From Balneolales bacterium (lineage in GTDB: Bacteria > Bacteroidota > Rhodothermia > Balneolales > Natronogracilivirgulaceae), in NCBI GenBank assembly GCA_007131625.1, contig SLQC01000377.1, positions 1 through 24,667 on the forward strand: a stretch of DNA of 24,667 nt, in the 5' to 3' direction. Positions 15,613 through 23,588 of this stretch are shown here, in pieces. Both the position numbers and the translations under genes were made by a program. The number at the start of each line of letters is the position of its first letter. Position 1 is the first letter of the stretch. The notes beneath the pieces are model-generated. The model was not told the DNA's origin. It did no database searches and saw only the letters and a program-made list of their open reading frames with translations.

Positions 15613-17628
15613 TCACTCAGCTCCATAGCGGCGGAAGTTTTCGCCGGCACTTTGGCCACTCTCAATTTGTTCGAAATAAGTGCCGAACCGTACATTCAGC
15701 CTGAAATATGTGTTTTGCGGGTACCACCAGTGATCTCCCTCAAATGGTAGTTCGATCTCATTGAGCGGCATCTCCTCTCCATACCCGTAGAGGGTTAGAT
15801 CCGTATCCCCTCCGCGCAGATGAGCAAGTGAATATTGTCGGCTATATGGTATACCAGCATCAAATCGGATAGCATCAGATACTAATAAACGCTTGTCATT
15901 CGTAATGGCACGAAGAGCATACCAACCGGTTTCGATGATGGGCCAGTCGGCCTGGAAATGAACCGGTTTACCAACGTCGGGATGCCATAACCACCCAGGG
16001 CCGTATTCACCATGAATCTGGGTCACCGGAATACGACCGTCGTGCAACAAGTCACCCATTTCCGGGATAAATCGGTGAACAATTTCCCCATCACGCATTA
16101 ACGCTACTTCTTCAAGTGACTCCCCAGGAGAGACAGTTACTTTCATGTGTGCAAAGAAATCTGGTCGAAGTTCAATGAAACGGGTGTGATTGCCGATTGT
16201 CAGTATCATAGACTCTCCTGGCGGTGTTGCTTGTTGCACCGGCTCAAAATAAACGGGGCTAGTGATTGCCCAATCACCATTTTCATTCTCGGCGCGTGCA
16301 ACGAGCCAGCCAAAATTATCATTTGAAACATCGACAGTTGTGCTTAAGTGAGTCAACCCACGCACGTCTTTCATATCGAAATCAACAACTCGTTTTCCCC
16401 GCTGGTAGAGTTGTACACTTTGTAACGAGTGTAAGCTCTGTACTTCCAATTCAACCGGAAACGAATCGGGTCCATTTACCTCTATCACATCGCCCGGAGT
16501 ATGCCCGTCGACATTGAGAAACAGGAAAAGTGGTCCGCCATTTGTGGCAAATGTGCGCCCGTTGCGTATCGCAGTGGCCAATGTTTTAGGTGACAGTTCA
16601 TCAAGTTGGACATAAACCCGCCGGTCACCTGGTGAAAGCGTTTGAGTCCGACCCAGTGCAGCATCGGTCGAGGCTGTCGCTGCAATGCGATTACCCATAT
16701 TCAATACGCTGAACCAGAACAGTTCGGTGTGCCGCGCGTCTATATCCATGGCATCGGCCGTTCGTCCCATCACCGCATCCGAGTACAACTCACCGGCGCC
16801 CATCCAGTGTAACTGTTGAGGAGGTGTCATCGGGTGTGTATATATCACTGCTCCTCCACGTCGATACACTTCCTTGTGAATCTTCTGTACTGGCAGTGGC
16901 TCCCGTTTCAAGTGCTCGTAGAGTTCATCCTCAATGGGTGATTCGATACCTGGTGTGTTAAGATGTCCGACAAACGGGCCTGGCCGGAGCTCATCGGCTC
17001 GATGTATGACAAATTCATCGCTGCTCAGAGTATCGATGGAGCTATAGTCCACATTTGAACCAGCCTCAGTAATGTAACTCAACCCATTGGCCCGGGCTTG
17101 AAGTACCGTGTATCCAAGCCCGGTACTCACTTCGGCAGTAGGATCATGCTGGGCATGGACGTGATTGTCCACTCCATACCAACCACGGTCGCGGGGCGAG
17201 AACCACTTCGGAAGGTTTACATCGATATGCTGATGCCGCCCCGCTTTTGCATTAAGAGTAATCTCAACCGGTACGTGCTCCGGGCCGCTGCGCAGCTTAA
17301 TGTGCGTCTTTCCCGGTGGTAATTCGACCCGAAATTCACCATCGGCGAAGAAACGCCCATCTGCATAGAGCCCGTAGCCTGAACCGTCCACTTTCTCACC
17401 GTCAATGCCAGTCACAATTGCACGTACCATCAAGGGCTGATCGTCTCCTCTCCTTTTTACCGAAACGCTCACTTCAGCCCGGTCTTCAGAATTGATATTA
17501 CCGACATCCTGTACCTGCCACGTCGGCTCAAGAATCGTATCAACATTCGAATCGCATCCAATCAATCCAACACCGATCAAGACCATCATTAACTTTATAA
17601 CTGGATGAATATATTTTGACAAGATCAT
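15613..17628 (-). CDS. CehA/McbA-family metallohydrolase lipoprotein (PHP-like)
   Basis: Exported lipoprotein of 671 residues. The ATG at 17628 is preferred over an in-frame GTG at 17646; the lipobox GLIGC puts the lipid on Cys25. After an N-terminal beta-rich region (about 45-140, with LPPGKTHIKLRSGPEH, resembling a carboxypeptidase-regulatory fold), the PHP-like catalytic domain runs about 148-400. Candidate metal ligands are H156 and H158 in DNHVH, E188, H222 (VGHLNT), H265 (YTHP) and D322 (ASTDA). The C-terminal 200 residues are beta-rich and may bind substrate or support the barrel. The family is named after carbaryl hydrolases, but most members are secreted proteins of unknown substrate, often in carbohydrate or phosphoester loci. 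All expected metal ligands are present, so it is probably active. Confidence 0.85.
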   Translation of the reverse strand: MILSKYIHPVIKLMMVLIGVGLIGCDSNVDTILEPTWQVQDVGNINSEDRAEVSVSVKRRGDDQPLMVRAIVTGIDGEKVDGSGYGLYADGRFFADGEFRVELPPGKTHIKLRSGPEHVPVEITLNAKAGRHQHIDVNLPKWFSPRDRGWYGVDNHVHAQHDPTAEVSTGLGYTVLQARANGLSYITEAGSNVDYSSIDTLSSDEFVIHRADELRPGPFVGHLNTPGIESPIEDELYEHLKREPLPVQKIHKEVYRRGGAVIYTHPMTPPQQLHWMGAGELYSDAVMGRTADAMDIDARHTELFWFSVLNMGNRIAATASTDAALGRTQTLSPGDRRVYVQLDELSPKTLATAIRNGRTFATNGGPLFLFLNVDGHTPGDVIEVNGPDSFPVELEVQSLHSLQSVQLYQRGKRVVDFDMKDVRGLTHLSTTVDVSNDNFGWLVARAENENGDWAITSPVYFEPVQQATPPGESMILTIGNHTRFIELRPDFFAHMKVTVSPGESLEEVALMRDGEIVHRFIPEMGDLLHDGRIPVTQIHGEYGPGWLWHPDVGKPVHFQADWPIIETGWYALRAITNDKRLLVSDAIRFDAGIPYSRQYSLAHLRGGDTDLTLYGYGEEMPLNEIELPFEGDHWWYPQNTYFRLNVRFGTYFEQIESGQSAGENFRRYGAE

Positions 17629-17884
17629 AACAATATTCAGTATCACAGAAGCTAAGCTCCATCTTTGTCGATTAATACTCCCCTTTGTTTTTATAGGTAA
17701 CTGATATAGAACTTCACATTTTCAAAATATAAGCCTTCTGCTGAAAAAAAGGGTAATCATATTAGTTGGCTATTTTTCTTATCAAAGTCAATTTATTTGT
17801 ACGACCTGTCGTTTCCATTCATATTGAAATCTTCCTAAAAAATCGAAAAACTCATTATTAGAAAAATCGATAGATTAGCAAGCC

Positions 17885-18160
17885 ATGAGAAAATCAAAGC
17901 GTAGCGAAACCAATATCCTGAAAATATTAGCCGAGGCAGAGTCCGGTCGGAAGGTGACCGACATCTGCCGCGAGTACTGGATAAGTCAGCCGAACTTCTA
18001 CAACTTGAGGAGCATGCACGTCGTACAACCCAATCAGCTCAAAGAGCTGCGGGAGATGAAGAAAGAGTAGTCCCAGTACAAGAAGATGTACACCGATCTG
18101 GCTCATCAGAATCACGTACTCAAGGAAGTGATTGCTCGTCCAGCTCTTTATGAGCAGTGA
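17885..18160 (+). pseudogene. Relic of IS3-family transposase orfA
   Basis: The conceptual product starts MRKSKRSETNILKILAEAES with VTDICREYWISQPNFYNLRS, the helix-turn-helix of IS3-type OrfA (usual form: TETQIVSILKEAEAG...VTDLCRKHGISQATFYNWKSKYGG). After codon 61 an in-frame TAG (18068-18070) interrupts the frame; it then reads QYKKMYTDLAHQNHVLKEVIA, the expected leucine-zipper-like end (ENRRLKKMYADLALENHALKDVIE). A TGA at 18158 ends it. The YNWKSKYGG turn is degraded to YNLRSMHVV. The orfB catalytic (DDE) frame is absent: the following 122 bp hold only scattered codons. I found no convincing terminal inverted repeats or target duplication. A long-dead insertion. Confidence 0.8.
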
Positions 18161-18282
18161 TGGCTCGGTTTTCGCCAACGCCGGCATTGAAGTCGGGGCT
18201 TCTCTGAAATGGAACTTTTACAGCACTATGTATTCTTTTACCGGGTTTTGGTTTATATGCTCACATCCATAAAAGATATTTA

Positions 18283-19656
18283 TCAATCGGGCCAAACCCT
18301 GATATAAAGATCTCTGAAATAAATACGGCTGTTGGGGTCATGAGCCTGCAGGGAGATTGTACCCCTGTCCAGACTGATCGTCCCTTCACGGGTTTTCGGT
18401 TCAGCGAAAGACATCACCATTTCATCATCTACCTTAAATACGATATCCCTGCCATCCACTTCGATGTAATAGTGAAACCACTCATGATCTTCATGGGGTG
18501 CATCATCCATAACATCACTGACAGCGTAGAGGCTGCCGGTTTTCCTCGGATCACTGTGTGTGGCATTCACCTGCGCTTCATATCCGTATTGCGGCCAGCC
18601 GTAATCCTGGAAGCGGGTGTGGAAGAAAACGCCTGAATTGGCTTCAGGATAGGTATAAACATCCGTTTTAAATTCAAAGTTTACAAAATCCCCACCGGTG
18701 ACCGGTCCTTCATAAAACAGGTGGCTACGTGGGCCATCTACCACAATTCTTTCATCTTCAACCCAAAACGACTCAGTGTTTTCACTTGCGCGCCACCCAT
18801 CGAGCGTCTCACCGTCCCACAGAGAGATCCAGCCGAATCCCCGGTCCCCTTCATACGCCTCTTGTGGGGTACCGTCATCATTCAATTTCCCCGCAGCCCA
18901 TAACAGGCCGGATGCAACCAGGTTCAGGTTCACATCATGTCCCATGGTTACATTATGATGGCCCAGTGTACTACTGAAAATCGGTACTCCCTCATATTCA
19001 TATGTCCAAACAACATCATGATACATATCCGTATCGATACCATAAGCTCTTGCGAGCGGCTTGGCGCCCTGCTTTAATTCAACGATCTCATAAAGCTCAC
19101 CATGGGGGGTTCTCCAAGTACGCGGAAAATTAGCCATAATCGGATGGTCAGTTAATATAGACTCCACTGTAAAGGGCTGATGACCTTCATGCCGGTGGGA
19201 ACGGGCTCCAACAAAATCAAACCACAAATCTGTATCCGCCCGGTACGAGTGCATCGCACAGTGAAGCATAACAGCCGGAAGCTGATGCTCAACATGTGCA
19301 TTCACAATCTGCTCAATATAACTCACATCTTCAATTTCGGTGTGGCAATGGTTATAAAGTACCACGTCAAATTGCGTTGCCCAGTCAGTATTGTCATGTC
19401 GTGATATGGTTTGATCGTGTGCTTCCCCGACTTCATTATCGACCGTAAATACGATATTGCCGATACGTTCGGTTAACCCTTCCTCCAGTATCTCAATTTG
19501 AGCTTCATAATCATGCCATCCCCCACCGGTGATCATCAACACCTCCAAAGGATCATCCGTTTGCATTGCATTTATCGGTGCGGTTATCGCTAAAACATAA
19601 AACAAAATCGATAACGGCAAGCCCACTACACCTAATCTATTTATACACCTCTTCAT
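18283..19656 (-). CDS. Secreted ThuA-like / DUF1080 (3-keto-disaccharide hydrolase) fusion protein
   Basis: Exported protein of 457 residues from the ATG at 19656 (a TTG three codons upstream is the alternative). The signal peptide ends near PINA-MQ (residue 30). Residues about 37-255 are a ThuA-like class I glutamine-amidotransferase fold (VLMITGGGWHDYEAQIEIL, LPAVMLHCAMHSYR, LWFDFVGARSHRHEGHQPF, HHNVTMGHDVNL). Residues about 268-457 are a DUF1080/3-keto-disaccharide-hydrolase jelly roll (WISLWDGETLDGW, NSGVFFHTRF, RDLYIRVWPD). ThuA takes part in 3-keto-trehalose metabolism, and DUF1080 proteins act on 3-keto-glycosides by elimination or hydrolysis (family knowledge). The fusion therefore points to processing of oxidised glycosides in the periplasm. 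It is divergent from the ThuA fragment and the TIM-barrel gene, with a LacI-like operator candidate between them. Confidence 0.88.
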   Translation of the reverse strand: MKRCINRLGVVGLPLSILFYVLAITAPINAMQTDDPLEVLMITGGGWHDYEAQIEILEEGLTERIGNIVFTVDNEVGEAHDQTISRHDNTDWATQFDVVLYNHCHTEIEDVSYIEQIVNAHVEHQLPAVMLHCAMHSYRADTDLWFDFVGARSHRHEGHQPFTVESILTDHPIMANFPRTWRTPHGELYEIVELKQGAKPLARAYGIDTDMYHDVVWTYEYEGVPIFSSTLGHHNVTMGHDVNLNLVASGLLWAAGKLNDDGTPQEAYEGDRGFGWISLWDGETLDGWRASENTESFWVEDERIVVDGPRSHLFYEGPVTGGDFVNFEFKTDVYTYPEANSGVFFHTRFQDYGWPQYGYEAQVNATHSDPRKTGSLYAVSDVMDDAPHEDHEWFHYYIEVDGRDIVFKVDDEMVMSFAEPKTREGTISLDRGTISLQAHDPNSRIYFRDLYIRVWPD

Positions 19657-19682
19657 ATCCGTCAATCTTTTATATTTTTCGA

Positions 19683-19713
19683 TTTGATTTGAGCAGGGGT
19701 ATAATATAAATTG
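19683..19713 (+). promoter_or_regulatory. Candidate promoter in the divergent ThuA region
   Basis: TTTG (19683-19686), 20-bp spacer, TAAATTG (19707-19713), close to the Bacteroidota TTTG / TAnnTTTG pattern but one base short in the -7 element. It abuts the operator-like palindrome and would drive the plus-strand ThuA fragment and possibly the TIM-barrel gene. Confidence 0.28.
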
Positions 19714-19725
19714 TTATCGTTAACA
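19712..19725. promoter_or_regulatory. LacI-like operator candidate TGTTATCGTTAACA
   Basis: A 14-bp near-palindrome, with only one mismatched pair, centred on CG as in LacI-family operators. It is 56 bp upstream of the divergent ThuA-DUF1080 start, just before the ThuA fragment, and overlaps the end of a candidate -7 element. No LacI-type gene is in the window, so the regulator is inferred. Confidence 0.4.
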
Positions 19726-19731
19726 GCCAAT

Positions 19732-19953
19732 ATGCATTTTAAAGCCGGTAATCCATCTCACGAGTTTGGCAATCATGAACAGATGGGGGGATCAACACTG
19801 CTGGCTGAAACGATCGGGGAGGCGGGTGATAAATTTCTCGAATGGCAGGGCGGTTACTTCGAAACCGACTGGTCAATCAAGGAAATGCGTAACGTAGTGA
19901 ACAATCGTACTCCAGATCTGCCTTTAACTTTAGTTCTGCCTTCAACGGAGTGA
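19732..19953 (+). pseudogene. N-terminal fragment of a second ThuA-like gene
   Basis: A 73-codon frame beginning MHFKAGNPSHEFGNHEQMGG and continuing STLLAETIGEAGDKFLEWQGGY. This matches the start of PVC-type ThuA domains, which open with AGxxSHGxGxHEHxAGxxLLA. A whole ThuA domain is about 220 residues. Here the similarity ends near residue 45 and the frame stops at residue 73, with only non-coding DNA up to the next gene. It is a different subfamily from the ThuA half of the divergent 18283-19656 gene (which opens MITGGGWHDYE), so it is not a simple local duplicate. It is probably a truncation relic; a small expressed protein is possible but less likely. An alternative TTG start at 19711 would run through the operator-like palindrome. 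Confidence 0.6.
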
Positions 19954-20054
19954 TCTTTGGTTTCAATCAAATTTAGCCCAAATGTTTTTTTGATCCGGAA
20001 GACCGGAAAATTTCAACGTCTAAAATTCAATCCATAATTTACGCTCGAAAACCT

Positions 20055-21050
20055 ATGTCAAACTCTAAAAAATATTCTGAAAGCAATAAAATCTCACGTC
20101 TTGACATGTTGAAAAGCAGCGCCTCTCTTTCGGCAGCAATGGTTGCCGGTATCTCACTTCCAGCCGGTCTTATGGGATGTTCGAGTGAGTCACGAACTTC
20201 TGAGTCATCTTCAACTGTTGTTCAAAATGACAGGATCAAACAAATACTGGTTTCCTGGCCGTTTATGGCATTTGGAGATGAATGGAACCTCGATCAGCTT
20301 TGCCAGGCGGCTGTTGATCTTGGCTGCCACGGAATAGAGCTCGTTGGCCCTGACGAGTGGCCAACCATGCAGGATTATGGTCTGGTGTGCGGAATGTCGA
20401 CCAATGGCATGCCCGACCCTCCTTTTGAAAAAGGATTAAACAACCCGAGATACCAGGAAGAGGTAATCTCCCGGACAATAACACGAATAGAAGAGTGTGC
20501 GGAAGCCGGTGTACCCAATGTGATTGCATTTACCGGTTTTGAATATCGTGACCTTGACAACCCCGATGTAGGTGTGATCCCGGTTGATGAAGGAACTGAA
20601 AACACCGTAAACGGGCTCAAAGAACTTGCTCTGCACGCTGAAGAACACGATGTAACCATTTGCCTGGAACACCTCAACTCAAGGTTTGAAGGAGATGATT
20701 ACAGGGGACACCCCGGATACCAGGGTGACGACATCGATTATTGTGCTGATATCATTCGAGAGGTTGGTTCGACTCATGTTAAGTTGCTATTTGATATCTA
20801 TCATGTACAAATCATGAATGGCGACGTTATTGCCCGGATACGTGAGTACGGCACCGACCTGATCGGTCATATTCATACGGCAGGTGTGCCCGGACGCATT
20901 GAACTGGATAATACCCAGGAATTGTATTACCCGCCGATTATGGAAGCGTTGCTCGACATCGGCTATGAAGGCTATGTCGGTCAGGAATTCATCCCTACGC
21001 GAGACCCGATGGAAGGCTTGCGTGAAGCAGTGGCAGTGTGTGATGTGTGA
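20055..21050 (+). CDS. Exported hydroxypyruvate-isomerase-like TIM-barrel lipoprotein
   Basis: Sugar-phosphate-isomerase/epimerase (AP endonuclease 2-type) TIM barrel, 331 residues, of the hydroxypyruvate-isomerase (Hyi) branch. Characteristic stretches are CLEHLNSR (E205), LLFDIYHVQIMNGD (D247, H250), GHIHTAGVPGR (H272, H274) and YVGQEF (E311), the expected metal and catalytic positions. Unlike cytoplasmic Hyi it has an export signal (about 14-42) with lipobox LMGC and lipidated Cys42. The signal starts SRLDMLKSSA, as in Tat signals SRRDFLKSSA but with the second Arg lost, so Sec/lipoprotein export is more likely. In Bacteroidota such TIM barrels accompany DUF1080 enzymes and process 3-keto-sugar intermediates; that role is inferred here from the divergent DUF1080 gene. 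A relic homologue lies at 15322-15494. Confidence 0.9.
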   Translation: MSNSKKYSESNKISRLDMLKSSASLSAAMVAGISLPAGLMGCSSESRTSESSSTVVQNDRIKQILVSWPFMAFGDEWNLDQLCQAAVDLGCHGIELVGPDEWPTMQDYGLVCGMSTNGMPDPPFEKGLNNPRYQEEVISRTITRIEECAEAGVPNVIAFTGFEYRDLDNPDVGVIPVDEGTENTVNGLKELALHAEEHDVTICLEHLNSRFEGDDYRGHPGYQGDDIDYCADIIREVGSTHVKLLFDIYHVQIMNGDVIARIREYGTDLIGHIHTAGVPGRIELDNTQELYYPPIMEALLDIGYEGYVGQEFIPTRDPMEGLREAVAVCDV

Positions 21051-21072
21051 TCAGGATGCAAGATTCAATTCA

Positions 21073-21115
21073 GGCCGGCAGGAAACAGGGTAATCAGCCG
21101 GTTCCTTCTCTTTCA
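21073..21115. terminator. Possible terminator between convergent genes
   Basis: GGCCGGC (21073-21079) can pair with GCCGGTT (21097-21103), 5 Watson-Crick plus 2 G-U pairs, followed by a pyrimidine-rich tract on the plus strand. It lies between the TIM-barrel stop and the convergent kinase stop. The loop is long (17 bases), so support is modest. Confidence 0.3.
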
Positions 21116-21139
21116 GCTGCCCTGATCGTATATGTTTGG

Positions 21140-22789
21140 TCAGTCTTTGTATTCGTCAGCCAGAAAAATTTGAAAAGCAAGCATGCCGGACCCTAAAACG
21201 GCTGCAAGAAAAAAAATCATTGCAAGTCCGGGATAACCAAATAAGGTAAATGCGGTGTCTACCTGCATCAGCAAAGAGGAACCGATAATCAAAGCAGCAA
21301 GAATTAACCCGACGGTAATTCTGTTAGCCACTTTTTGAAACCCTTTCATCATTTCCCCTTCGTCCAGGGCATCTATTTTAAGCTTGATCTCATTTCTTGC
21401 AACGTTGTCCATGATTGTATTCAACCGTTCCGGAAACTTTTCAACAAGTTCTTTACTGTCGAGTAATGTCTGGAAATAATTCAGTGAAGTGAGATCCTGG
21501 AACATATGCTTATTGGTCAGTTCCATTGAATGCTTTTTAATTGCATTATTAGGGTTGAATCCGGGCGAAAGAGTCCTGGCCACCTGGTCGAGATTCAAAA
21601 GGGTTTTACCGATCAGGCTCATTTCAACCGGCAACAAGAAACCGTTTGTCCCTGCATATCGGACCATTTCCAGGATAATTTTTCCGGTTTTGAGTTGACT
21701 GGCATCAGCATTTAGGTTTTCAAGAATAAGCGTGCTTATTTCACTACGAAAACTTTCTTCGTCCGCATCATCCATAACTTCACTCATCTCAACAAGCAGG
21801 TTCACCACCTCGTCCGCATTTCCGTCCCCGATATTGATCATCATTTTCAGATATTGATCCCTGAGTTTAGGAGAAATATGGGCAACCATACCGAAATCCA
21901 GCATGGCAATCTTGTTGTTATCCATCAAATGGAGATTACCCGGATGTGGATCGGCATGCACAAATCCGTCGATTACAATCTGCTGGAGATAGGATTGAAA
22001 CAGTTCATCTGCGATCTTTTCTCCATCCAATTCAAGCTGCTTTAAAGGTGAAATATCTGTAATTTTTTCCCCTTTCAGATAGTGCATGGTCAAAACCCGT
22101 TCAGTCGTATAATCCTTGACCGGAGTCGGAACAGTGAGATACTTGAACTCTGCAAGGTTCTTTTCAAACTGCCGGATATTTTCAGCTTCTTTCAGGTAGT
22201 CCAGTTCGCGAATCAGGGTTTTTTGAAACTGCTTGAATAACCGGTGAACCCGGAATCTTTTGCCGAAGTCTGTATTTTTTTCCAGGAATTCGGAACTGTT
22301 TTCAAGCACATCCAGTTCTTTTTGAATTTCATTTCGTATTCCAGGCCTCTGTACCTTGACCACGACGGTAGTACCATCACGAAGTTCGGCAAGGTGTACC
22401 TGTCCCAGTGATGCAGACGCAAGTGCTTCTTTATTGAAATGGTTAAACGCTTTTGAAATTTTGACTCCAAGCTCATTCTCGACAATCTCCTGAATCTGCT
22501 CATAAGGCACAGCCTCAACATCATCCTGAAGATTTGTAAGCTCGTCGATATATTCGGATGGCAGAAGATCGGGACGGGTGGACAACAGTTGGCCAAGCTT
22601 GATAAAAGCGGGCCCCATCGCCTTCAAATCTTCAACCATTTCTGAAGGCGAAGTACCATCAGAAGAACCTTCCTTTTCATTCCACTCATCTGTATCCAGA
22701 TCACCGAGTTTGGCCTGTTCAACGAGATCGCTGTTTCCGTATTTCCACAAAAAAAACGCGAGATCTTTATACTGATCCAAATGTTTCAC
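21140..22789 (-). CDS. ABC1/AarF/UbiB-family atypical kinase
   Basis: UbiB-type protein-kinase-like protein, 549 residues, tied in the family to quinone-lipid homeostasis; it acts on the inner membrane. Conserved elements are visible: KxGQ (KLGQ, 64-67), the Ala-rich loop replacing the Gly loop (ASASLGQ, 124-130), catalytic Lys145 in VVVKVQRPG, ELDYLKEAEN (195-204), HADPHPGN (278-285) and DFG (298-300). The C-terminus has two membrane segments (TVGLILAALIIGSSLLM and LAMIFFLAAVLGSGMLAFQIF). The start is GTG at 22789; an in-frame stop lies seven codons upstream and the next Met is at residue 51, so GTG is the best choice. No ubiquinone or menaquinone genes adjoin. It is divergent from the GbsR operon. 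Confidence 0.92.
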   Translation of the reverse strand: MKHLDQYKDLAFFLWKYGNSDLVEQAKLGDLDTDEWNEKEGSSDGTSPSEMVEDLKAMGPAFIKLGQLLSTRPDLLPSEYIDELTNLQDDVEAVPYEQIQEIVENELGVKISKAFNHFNKEALASASLGQVHLAELRDGTTVVVKVQRPGIRNEIQKELDVLENSSEFLEKNTDFGKRFRVHRLFKQFQKTLIRELDYLKEAENIRQFEKNLAEFKYLTVPTPVKDYTTERVLTMHYLKGEKITDISPLKQLELDGEKIADELFQSYLQQIVIDGFVHADPHPGNLHLMDNNKIAMLDFGMVAHISPKLRDQYLKMMINIGDGNADEVVNLLVEMSEVMDDADEESFRSEISTLILENLNADASQLKTGKIILEMVRYAGTNGFLLPVEMSLIGKTLLNLDQVARTLSPGFNPNNAIKKHSMELTNKHMFQDLTSLNYFQTLLDSKELVEKFPERLNTIMDNVARNEIKLKIDALDEGEMMKGFQKVANRITVGLILAALIIGSSLLMQVDTAFTLFGYPGLAMIFFLAAVLGSGMLAFQIFLADEYKD

Positions 22790-23096
22790 AACAATGCAAT
22801 AAGATTAATCCGAATGTTTCTTCTTCTGATAGTATCAATAATCGATCTTAAAACAAACTTTTCAGCAGGTCAAAACCATCAATCCCTTCTCCTGATGGTG
22901 TTACCGATTCTATTCCGAAGCACAGGTATCACTTGCCGATGTCATCCTTTACCAGGATTCAGGTTGACCGGATAGACCTTGGCAGCATTGCCGTGATCCG
23001 ATGTGTCATCAATGGCACTGTGAAGGGGAAGGTTTTTTTAAATTTTTTTGTTCAAAACTTATTGAACTAATTGAAACTTATTCTTATTTTTCCCGT
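22790..23096. other. Divergent intergenic region between the UbiB kinase and GbsR regulator
   Basis: 307 bp. The outer parts are AT-rich and promoter-like; the middle (about 22890-23030) is noticeably less AT-rich. A hairpin ACCATCA / TGATGGT lies at 22875-22881 / 22893-22899. One plus frame (22852-23067) stays open for 72 codons but has no plausible start. I recognise no protein, and a decayed gene or small RNA cannot be excluded. Confidence 0.35.
23050..23067. promoter_or_regulatory. Operator candidate GTTCAA-N6-TTGAAC upstream of the GbsR gene
   Basis: Perfect 6-bp inverted arms (23050-23055, 23062-23067) 30 bp upstream of the regulator ATG; a third half-site TTGAAAC follows at 23071. MarR/GbsR proteins often repress their own operons through such dyads, so autoregulation is likely but inferred. 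Confidence 0.45.
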
Positions 23097-23588
23097 ATGG
23101 ACAAGAAGAAACTGACATTTATTGAAGAATCAGGGCTCATGTTCGAACAGCTTGGGATGACCAGGATGGTCGGCAGAGTCTTCGGATACCTGTTGGTAAG
23201 CGACCAGGATGAAGTGTCGTTCGAACAGATAAGGGAAGTATTGGGAGCCAGTAAAGGCAGTATAAGCGGCACTACGCGTCAACTGATCCAGATTGGCTTG
23301 ATTGAACCGGTATCGTTGCCCGGCGACAGAAAAACATACTTCAGGATTACAGAACTTGAACTTGGCAAATTACTTAAAAGCCGAATGGAACTGTTTGGAC
23401 GCTTTTCCAAGACGTTGGCCAACGCAAGGAATGTGAAAAACAGAGAAGATTCAGTAGCTGGCTGGTTATTGGAAGCATCCGTTTTTTACGGATGGATTGG
23501 AGACCAGATTGATGAAGTCATCGATAAATGGCACCGTGAAAAGGATCAGATTATCAAAACCAAAATCGGAACCAAAAAAAATGAATAA
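23097..23588 (+). CDS. GbsR/MarR-family transcriptional regulator
   Basis: Winged-helix regulator of 163 residues. The frame is open further upstream (ATG at 23001), but the upstream part is AT-rich, overlaps the operator-like dyad and has no domain character. The ATG at 23097 (MDKKKLTFIEESGLMFEQLG) is the conserved GbsR-type start. The helix-turn-helix is at about 41-72 (VSFEQIREVLGASKGSISGT), followed by a wing (PGDRKTYFRI) and a helical dimerisation/effector region. GbsR relatives respond to small ligands such as choline; many in Bacteroidota head efflux or ABC-export operons. It overlaps the next small gene by 8 bases and is two genes upstream of a LolA-like protein and an ABC permease, which it probably controls. 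Confidence 0.88.
   Translation: MDKKKLTFIEESGLMFEQLGMTRMVGRVFGYLLVSDQDEVSFEQIREVLGASKGSISGTTRQLIQIGLIEPVSLPGDRKTYFRITELELGKLLKSRMELFGRFSKTLANARNVKNREDSVAGWLLEASVFYGWIGDQIDEVIDKWHREKDQIIKTKIGTKKNE

Noticed and set aside
18161..18282. Possible remains of IS3 orfB after the orfA relic
   Set aside because: A few codons (FRQRR) resemble the start of some OrfB proteins, but no catalytic motif or sustained frame follows.
23001..23096. Upstream ATG for the GbsR-type regulator, adding 32 residues
   Set aside because: The added part overlaps the operator-like dyad and AT-rich promoter-like DNA and has no family similarity; the ATG at 23097 matches the conserved start.
23497..23580. Earlier start for the small 54-residue gene
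   Set aside because: The upstream 28 codons lie entirely inside the regulator gene in another frame; the ATG at 23581 gives the usual short overlap.
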